A stretch of 64,000 nt of DNA. Origin: Larimichthys crocea (taxonomy: Eukaryota; Chordata; Actinopteri; Sciaenidae). Position numbers and translations under genes: made by a program. Location: the NCBI RefSeq assembly GCF_000972845.2, contig NC_040028.1, positions 16,118,871 through 16,182,870 on the forward strand, in the 5' to 3' direction. A model generated the notes under the pieces. It ran no database searches. It was not told the origin of the DNA and saw nothing but the letters and a program-made list of their open reading frames with translations. This document shows, in pieces, positions 26,801 through 36,700 of this stretch. Position 1 is the stretch's first letter; each line of letters begins with the position of its first letter.

Positions 26801-29800
26801 AAGGCCACGTCCTGGAGACGAACCCTCTCCAACTCGGACAGGCTTTGCAGGGGGACGGGCTTCAGGCCAACGCTGCGTCCTGACACGCTGTTCCAGGTGA
26901 AGTCACCCTGAGGACACACAGACACATCCATCACTGCTATCATGACCAAATGCAAACTCTACACACACCCAGCATGCTTGACATATACGCAGGCAGCTGA
27001 AACATTCGCATTAATCATCGGCTGACCTAACACAAGTTTGTTTTTGATTTTCGGATTCAGGAAAGCGAGCGTAGCTAGAGGTTAAAGTTTTAGTTCTGTA
27101 CTAATGACAGGGCAAATAATCTGATCTGCAATCCAACCTCTGAGCATCTCCATGCTGGAGATTACAGTGCTTTGATCCAGTACAGTCAAGCCAATCATAT
27201 GAGCCATGTTCCAAAGAGGCTTAGTAACTCATTATCAGGATAAGGCTTACTCTAAAGTGGCTCACTGCCATTAAATGAGAATTAAGGCCGTGTTACAGTA
27301 GCAGACTATTTTCTAATACATGTATGACAAAGTATAGTACAGTACAAGAAACATGGTATGAAAAGAACATTGTCTTTGCCTGTGTGTTTGCTGTACAAAG
27401 GCAGCGGTCACTAATCCGTATGTCTACCATCAGTGCTGTTAACAAGTAAATCATTCCTTTAAGTGCACAAAAAATAATTTGAGACAGACGCAGTGCATTC
27501 TGGGCAAAACAAAACCACTTAATTATTGATTGAATAGTTGTTTGTAGCAGCAAATGAGCACGTAATACAGCCTGCAGTATGACTAAAGTGTCTAGTCTAA
27601 ATACATTTCAGTCAACTGTTGGCCTCCGATTGATAATTAGGCACTGTTCATTGCAAATGAATCAACCGTTTGGCACACGAAATGTCAAAGAAACCACAAC
27701 TTTTGTAAGCCTACGATGACATCATCTTGTTTTGTGTGTCCAGAATGTCGAGACACTCGATTTACTGTCACATGCTGGAAGACAAAATCCTCAAAACAAT
27801 TTAGAAACTGGAATTAGGAAACATTTGCTTGAAGGATTAGGCATTCATCACGATTATAAACCTCCTCAGCGAAAACAACTCCAGCACAAAGCGCGATTAA
27901 GTGGGTTAGCCCGCCATCTTGGGTGTTCCTTTATCACAAAGGTGGCTCGCTTTCATTTGGGATAGATCGCCGTAGCGACCTACGCCGCACTGATGACAGT
28001 GGGTTAACTTCGCTTCATTAAATCAGAAATCTGTAAACAGGACGACCACTGGAAAAACATTTCAGTCATCACTCCTATGGTGTCTTAACTAAAGTAGGGA
28101 CTAATATCTCTACTTATGATATCATGTTGCTCAAACAACTGGAGGTATAATTTGCACTTTAATTGTACTGTAAAAAAATCATACCATCAAATGCAACATA
28201 TGCGCCAGACAGACCTGCCAGCTACTTGTCTCCTACTCTCTGCTTTGTCATCAGACGAAAAAGCAAATAAATACTAAAAGCGTATAATAACTTCAATACT
28301 TACTAACCTATTTGGAAATCATTTCTTGCTACGGCTTCTTCATTTATTCTAGTTATGTGGCCATAGTTTGGACATTTCACCTGGATCTTGCGTTTTGTCG
28401 TCGCTATAACTGAATTTTGCTGTGGGTATATTGTCAGATAGATTAGTATTAAGTATTTCATACACAGGTCTGACAATGCTCGTAAATTTACAACAAACAA
28501 ACACAGTTGATCTGTGAATCCAAGAGAACCGAGCTACATTCGACAAGGCTTTTCTGTTGGGTGTAACAATGACACGAACAACTTCCTTTACGTGTTTTGT
28601 TTTACCGCCGCTACGTCAATTAAGCATGGCAAGAGATGATTGGGACAAAGTGTGACAGTGATAGAAACAATATACTGCTCATTTTTTGCTGTTACCTAAC
28701 CATGTAGAACATTCCTCTTGTGTGATTATATGGGAGAGGAAACTTTCTCTCCTATCTGATGTACAGGGCCTGGCTGTGTTCCCACAGTTTGTCTCGGTCA
28801 ATGAAATGACGTCCTTTAAATTGAAACTACTTACTTTGGAATTCATAGCAAACAACTGTGTCAAGCATTTTTGATGCAATACCCCTATTTCCATAAACAT
28901 AGGTGTGACTGTTATCGTGCCCAGACATGACAATTGAGCACACAGTCACTTGGGTGCAGTACTGAAACTCTTATCTTAATCTTATTTCTTATTATAACTG
29001 GCTTAACATGGATAGTTGAATTTAAACTCCTCTATATGCCTTTTTCTAACATGACCTTTTATTTTTCCCCCTCTAATTTATCGCAGTGAGAAGAAAGTCA
29101 GACCCAAACAGCTGCTCCCAGCTGTTGCAGAAGCAGTCATTGTCAAAGTTGGATGAAGTTACCGGTTCTGGTTACTGAGCTCATGATTTCAACGGATGAA
29201 GCCAGTACTTTATAATCTTACAACGAAAACACCAGACTTGTCCCCTCGCTCCACAACATCATGAGCCATCTGACTTTCCAGAAGAACAGCACTCCTTTTT
29301 GTTCTTCTACTTCTGACATTTGAACTATGATTTTTTTAAAAAAGCTATTTAGTCCATTTTGTGACATTAATTTGACTTCAAAGAGTTTCTTTTTGGGTTT
29401 TATTCACCTATTTTATACAATCATTAATTTTTAAAACAATCTATTTCAACAAAGCCAGCAATAACGCCAGCATACCTATTGAAATGTAAACGATAATTTC
29501 TCCCAACACTCAACACGTTTTTAGAGAATATACAACAAGGTGCACTTTCCTCAGCCGTGCAGTGCCAAACTTTTAATTCAAAGCCTTGTTGAAACGCAGA
29601 GCTTTTGTTCGCGCTGCCTCGAACACAATGAGAGGAAACGTGCAAGGTAGTTCATACAAAATAGCAAGATTGAAAGCTCAGATTAGACCAATCAACCCCA
29701 CTTGAACTAAGACGCGGCGAGGTGACGAATATTCCTCAGTGCTCAGGAAGCCATTGAATGGGGCATTGTGGGAAGAGTTTTCCACACATACTATTATTAT

Positions 29801-30744
29801 TATTTTATTTTTTTGGAATATATCAAATTAATTCTGCATTAGATGATTAAAAACTTTAATTTAATTGGAGATGCAGTTTGTCATATTATGAAGTGATCCA
29901 ATCCAAAATAGCGCACTTTAATATTTGCACCTGACACAAACACAAAAAGTCATTGAATTACTCACATCCTGTCATTCTTAGAATAAATAAATACATACAT
30001 GTGGTCTACAGAGAACACTCCTGACTGTTCAAGGTTTTGTCATACAACAATGGGGGAAAAAAACCCTCTATTATTTACTAAACGTCCTTGAAGGACTGGA
30101 CTAATAATAATAATAAGCTACCAAATGGTGATGACACATGCTGGGCATGCAGAGTGGGAATAAGTGGAGAAACACACATTTCTACAGCAATAACATGATG
30201 TAAGATGCGTTTGTTTCAGAACTTTTCAAAGTCTTGCAAGCAAAACGTAAACACAACGTACACGTTTCTGTTTACCTATAATTGTTTTCTCCACTTTGGA
30301 AGACAGTGGAGCCTGCAAAGGCGATATATTCATAATGCGCACTGCAAAGTTTCACCGAGAGCAGCTACTCACAAGATGGGTGATGGGTGATACAAACACT
30401 CCGGTCGCCATGGATGAAAAAGTCACCCCCCTCAAAGTTGTAGACCACCAACTAATGCCAAACAAACCGACGCCATTTGACTCCAGAAGAAACGCTCCAC
30501 TGAAAGTACAGTCCACATGTTTCACAGCTGAAAAGAGTCTGGACAGGGAACCAAAGCGGGCGAGCACTTCAAAGTGGAGCAAGCTGAGCGTCTGATTTTA
30601 GACGCAGTCCCTTTGAATAACATTGAGACTGATGAATGGATTGGGAGGGGTCAGTGTTGCCACAGTGTCGGGTCACAAGTTAACACAAGAAAAGCCATCT
30701 GACTGAGCAGGCTGTAACGTCGAGTAACGTTACACGTTACCTAC

Positions 30745-30775
<31 letters not shown>

Positions 30776-33700
30776 TTTCTCGAGTGAGAGTAACACAGTT
30801 TATCAGTAAAGCTATAAGAATGGAAACTTAACAGAGTTTTTTTTAAAGTCCTGAGTGACTTTAAAATATCGTTTAAAACATTTTTTTGTTTGTCAGTTGG
30901 AAGACCGGCTTAAACTCGCTCGTTATACTACAATACCCATAAGCCTCAGCCACTGTTGCTATGGAGACCAGGTCAAAGGCGCGAATTACAGCATTAATGG
31001 GGAAAAGCTAGCAAAACAAACAAACAAACAAACAAACTATGACTGGACCGTCATATTATAACAGTACTTACCAGAGTTTTTTTAAACTCCTGAGTAGTGT
31101 CTAACACTTTAAAATGTGGTTTAAAACATTTTTTTGTCAGTTGGAAGACCGGCTTAAACCCGCTCGTTATACTACAATACCCAAAGGCCTCAGCCACTGT
31201 TGCTATGGAGACCAAGTCAAAGGCGCGAATTACAGCATTAATGTGGAAAAGCTAGCAAAACAAACAAACAAACAAACAAACAATGACTGGACCTTCATAT
31301 TATAACAGCACTACTCTGCACTACGGCTATGAAATTCATCTATAAATGTTATCGGAACAGATCAGAACAGATTGAATGTTCAGCGTTGCCTCAGTGTCGG
31401 GTCACAAGTTAACACAAGAAAAGCCATCTGACTGAGCAGGCTGTAACGTCGAGTAACGTTACACGTTATTACACACACACAACGTTATTTCTCGAGTGAG
31501 AGTAACACAATGTATCAGTAAAGCTATAAGAATGGAAACTTACCAGAGTTTTTTAAACTCCCGAGTAGTGTCTAACACTTTAAAATGTCGTTTAAAACAT
31601 TTTTTTGTTTGTCAGTTGGAAGACCGGCTTAAACTCGCTCGTTATACTACAATACCCATAAGCCTCAGCCACTGTTGCTATGGAGACCAAGTCAAAGGCA
31701 CGAATTACAGCATTAATGGGGAAAAGCTAGCAAAACAAACAAACAAACAAACAAACAAACAAACTATGACTGGACCTTCATATTATAACAATACTACTCT
31801 GTACTAAGGTTATGAAATTCATCTATAAACGTTATGGAAACAGATCAGAACAGACTGAATGTATTTGACAGATTTTAATTAAGCTGTTGAGAAGGATAGT
31901 TGACTTCTGTACACAGGTAAATCTTCAGGACAAATGGTAAGTCTTAAATAATCGCTGTCTTCCCTTTCGGTAATGTTTAATGTCCAGTAAATCATTATTT
32001 GTCAGGTAGAGATTGATTATGCTTTTTTAAAAGGTAGAGTGTGTAAGAGTTGGGGTACTCTGTTGTCAAAATTTGGCACACGTGGAATATATTCTGCAAA
32101 ACTGTGTTTTCATAATTGTATAATTGTTAGATTAAAATCAGCCTTTTGTATCTACAGTGGGAGAGGGTCCTCCTCCATGGTGTCTGCCATGTTGAAACAA
32201 CATGTTTCTAGACAAACTAAATACTCGCTCATGATGGGGCCCTTTGCGTGTTTTGCCTTTCACTAGGAAGGCGAGGTGTAGGGATTGCAATGCAACAATT
32301 ACACCACTAGATGCAACTAAATCCCACACACTGGTACTTTAAAATCTGTATATGGTTCAGCTCTCCTTGCAGCAGAGCTGGCAGAGTTAAAATGAGAGTT
32401 GACAACAAGGTTAAAGAACCAGCGTGTTGTAAAAATGTAGTTAAGCCCTGCTCAGATTGAAGCTGCACTGCAGATGTTTTATCTTGTCATCGTAGGAAAG
32501 GCACAGGTGTTGCTGATCTCATTATTGATGCCTCTGTTGCGTTCCCTATAAGCCGTCGCACTGAGTCACCATGCATCCTGAAACTGGAGCAGCTAAATGG
32601 AATTAAGCCATCATTCATCTTATTATTTACATCATGTGCTTTTCCTGCTGTGCCAAAATGTCTTCCACAAAAAAGGCCTATTGTTTTTCAGTAATTGGTA
32701 ATTAGCCCCTTTTTCACAGAAGACCTGAGACATTAATGATTGTATCGTGCCTCGTTAAGGGATATATCAGGTCAACACAATCTATCATCCACACAGTCCT
32801 GACAATAAATCTAATTAGGCAAAGTGAAAACACCTGTGCAGGTGCACCTTGTGTTTGTAGAGACAGCAATGACTGATTGATATGCAGCTCACACAGGACG
32901 ACCTTACCCTAACCCTTTAATCTAAGTACCCCCCCTCTGACAAGGACGTTTAGTTGCCTTAAGGTTAATGTAACTGAAAACAATGATATCCACTTGTAGT
33001 TAATTACTCGAGCAAATTATGAGTTTATTGATTGTGAGACTAAAGACAACTTTAAAATACCAGTCAGAAATTTCTCTTCTTTTCTATTCTGGCATGGTTT
33101 TTGCTTGCTGGAGTGCTGGAATGAGGTTTGGTAATACTGTGCAGGAGGATCATAAACAGGAAGCAGCTTGTCAGAAGGTGATCCAAATACAAAAATCTGG
33201 AAATCCTCATTAACTAGAGAGTGAAACCGCCACCTATAACTTAATACTGGAGTACTAATAGCTCAATGTTTTGGACATTTAAACAGATAGCTGATCATCT
33301 TTGTGTCCTGTTCTCAGTTATTGTACACGCCAAAAAAATCAGTTCACATGGTCACTGATCAGGAATTAAACAAGACAAGTAAATCAAAAATTTAACAGAT
33401 ACGATTCATCATTTTGGATTGTTACATCAGTTTTAATAAGTATCAAGAGCACGAGGTCCCTCTTGCACAGCAGCTGGGGCAGTCACTGCCTGGGTCCTTA
33501 TGTCATATATTGTGAGTAGACAGAACAGCTGCATCGGCCTCCAGATGGGATTAAATTTCCATTCTGTCGCCTGCAATTAATATCAGTTTTCTACTTTTCT
33601 TCAGCTATACTGTTACGATACTATTGCTTCAGTAGTCAAAACCGCAATCGAATCTTGTGTCCAATTATTTAGAAATGTTGTATTTCTTAGATCTCCCTAG

Positions 33701-36700
33701 TAGTATAGAGTTCTCTGGTGTGGGTTTCATTCGAAAGGTTTAGTGTCTCTTGATGGTGTAAATAGATTTCAAAATGTTTGTATTAGTATCTGTCTTTATC
33801 AACTTTAATTGGAGCCCTACTTTTAGCACTCTTGCTGTTTTTAAGCTTTTCCAGCTTTATTATTATTTAGAATAATATAGTAAAATACTGAACACTGCTA
33901 GATTTGACAACTCCAATATTTTCTGAAAAGCTGAAAAAGATTTTAAATAAAAAAATATTTCCTCTTACATTTAGCAAATTAAATTCCTTTTTTTTAATGA
34001 AATTCATGTGGCTTTGCAACAGGGAGGAGTTTTCGGTTTCCTCTGAGCTCTTTCTCCTTCAGGCCGTCTCTCCTCCATGGTGCTCAGAGGAATGCAGATG
34101 ACTTTCCACCTAAACACTTCAATAACGCAGTACTCTCAAACTTTTCTTTCTCTGCATCATCAAATTATTCCACCAACACAACCGAAGAACTACGGGACAC
34201 TCGAGATGGTTTTGAAAAAGCTGTAATAGCACACATGAAAAATACTATTCCATCTAGCACGCAACTATAAATCCAGCCTCCCCCAGCTTGAGACAGATGA
34301 TTGAGAATAAGATAAAAACACATTTTAACTATGTGTTTAAATGCCAGTGCCGCTTTAGCACACATCCAAACCAAAATGTTGAAGCAACATGCTACATGTA
34401 CAATGTAAATGTTTTCTAAAACTTACAACTGAAGAACTTTCCTTGATACAAGATGAGTGCACACCTCTTCGGATGCTACCTCCTGTCAACCCTTAATCTT
34501 TGTCCCAGTGATTAATGTCCTCATTTGGTCACTGCATTACTACAACAGAATGATAAATGGCTCCCTCTAAAGGCTTTGTAAGATTCTGCAATTCACTTGC
34601 CGCCTAAGAGAATCCTGAGCGAACGGAGAGATTTTTCATAGTTGTATATCTGATCTGGCTGTTTAGAGTGACTTATAAAGGTATTTCTCTAAGGGCTTGT
34701 GCATTATATGAAGATCACACAGTGCCTAGGGTCATTTCAAAATCACCATCTTCCATAGACAATGTGGACACTAAAACAAGACATAGAATGATACAATAAG
34801 TTGCCTTACGTAAAGGATTTAGACATTTAGGCATTATTCTTCAGTATCTTACAAGGTCTTCATATGCAGGAGCTAGTCTAATAACAGCCCTAATGAAATG
34901 GAAACCAATGCCTTGCCAATCATAAACATTTGTCTTGCAGTCGGGCAATGACATTCAAAGGCATCCAAAACACTTCTATAGTACAATATGGCAGGCAGAT
35001 GTATACAGGAGATGGATGAAGATCAAAGGTATTGCAGGCTGCTAGATTTACTTGAATGTACTTATTGTTAATGCTGCCTTAAAAACAAGTTTGAAGCTTC
35101 AGTGTGTCTGTTCCATTTTTGACCCTTAAACAATGTACTCCAGTAAACATATTGATCTTCTTTGATGGCAAGTCACACCGTTCAGTGTGATATACTGAGT
35201 AAACCCAAGACTGTTAATATGCCTTTCTTCTATCAGCCTAACTGGCAGCTTGAAAAGCCCAACAAATTCATTTTTACACCATATTATACCAACAAATACT
35301 GTATTACCATAGAGAGGCTGTAAACTGAATTATTCTGTGCAGGTATCTAGCTATTGAGGGTGGAAATAAGGACCATTTTACTTACAACAAGGGGATAATA
35401 TATGTCAGGTATGTAACCATATAAAGGCACATGAAAGTCAGATTAGATTTGATTGAAGTAAAACAATGATTGATCCATCTAACCCACTGTTTATTCTTCC
35501 TCTTACCAGACACATACTGGATGCTACGGTGCTGCACTTTCAAGCCAGCAGGCTTTAGTTCCATGCCATGCTAACGGACAGTCTCCCCGTGGGAAGAAAT
35601 ATGTGCCTGAGGGACTGCAGCCAAGGATCAGGTCATGCTGCTGTACTGTGAGAAATAAAAGTTGAGGCTTTGTTCATGTAAACCAGATGTCTCTGCTTTC
35701 CATCTCAGCTCAGCCTACTTGACACCCTGAGTGAGTACACCTCTATTAGAGCACAGCGATTTTCAACCTATTGAAAATACGAGGTCAAAAATCCCCCTCT
35801 GACACTTTTTAAACAAGGGAAAGGATGTGTTTTTTTTATGCCAGGATCATGACGTAATACATTACTGCAGGGTGATCATGTAAATCATATGTAGCACAGA
35901 CATATAACAGAGCAGCAGACCTTAATTAGGATACACTATGACCAAACACATTGGAGTGATTGATTTGCATTGTAATATAGACAGACTCCTCAGGCCGTGG
36001 CACCAGGTATGTGGTGCGCCCCTATAGTTGCCTGTGTGATTTATTTTTTACGAAGCACAATAAATATACACTGGATGGCATGCAAGAAACTAAATACAGT
36101 AACTTTTTACTTTTACAAGAGGCCTGGACGGCCTGAGTTACAAGACATATACTACGTCTCATAAAAGGAGAGTCTTGTAGAGCGGGGGCTGTTATTGGGC
36201 AGTGTTCCGTGCAAAGGGAGAAACACTGTCAGCCTGACTTCACCACTGTTGTTGCGACGGTATCTTAGATACTATAGTCCCTGGATGAATAGCTTGCTGG
36301 ATACTTGCACACCCAGAAAATGTGACTTTCATTACAGACTTGGAGTGCAGTTTGCATACAGTAAGGCACTTACAGTACTTACTGTCAGTATAAGCCGACA
36401 GCATGGTCATGTGAGTCTCCAAAAGGGATCTCTGGAGTTCTTCTCAGTGGCATGTTAAAGCTCTTAAAATACAGTAGTACAGCTGTACTGGCTCCAAACA
36501 CCCCAAAACATCTCGTATTTGTGGTAAAAAATCATCAGTGATTAATGAGAATATCTGTAACTAACTACATTTTCACAGTGTGTCTGAGGTAACATTTTCC
36601 AACTTTACAATACTTGGCAAAAACTACACTGTAGTGCATCTCTCCGAGCATAATGGTGTTGGCAGCACACAAGCGCTCCCCAAAGTCATAAATCACATTA

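Noticed and set aside
30296..30595. 99-codon plus-strand frame just before the intron 1 array
   Set aside because: The peptide looks fairly natural, but there is no family match, no splice partner and no second-copy support. It could be a shadow of noncoding sequence, so it is not annotated as a gene.
30855..31807. Three similar short plus-strand frames ([20 protein letters not shown])
   Set aside because: They recur because the DNA segment is triplicated. The sequence is better explained by regulatory-type motifs and AAAC microsatellites than by protein coding.
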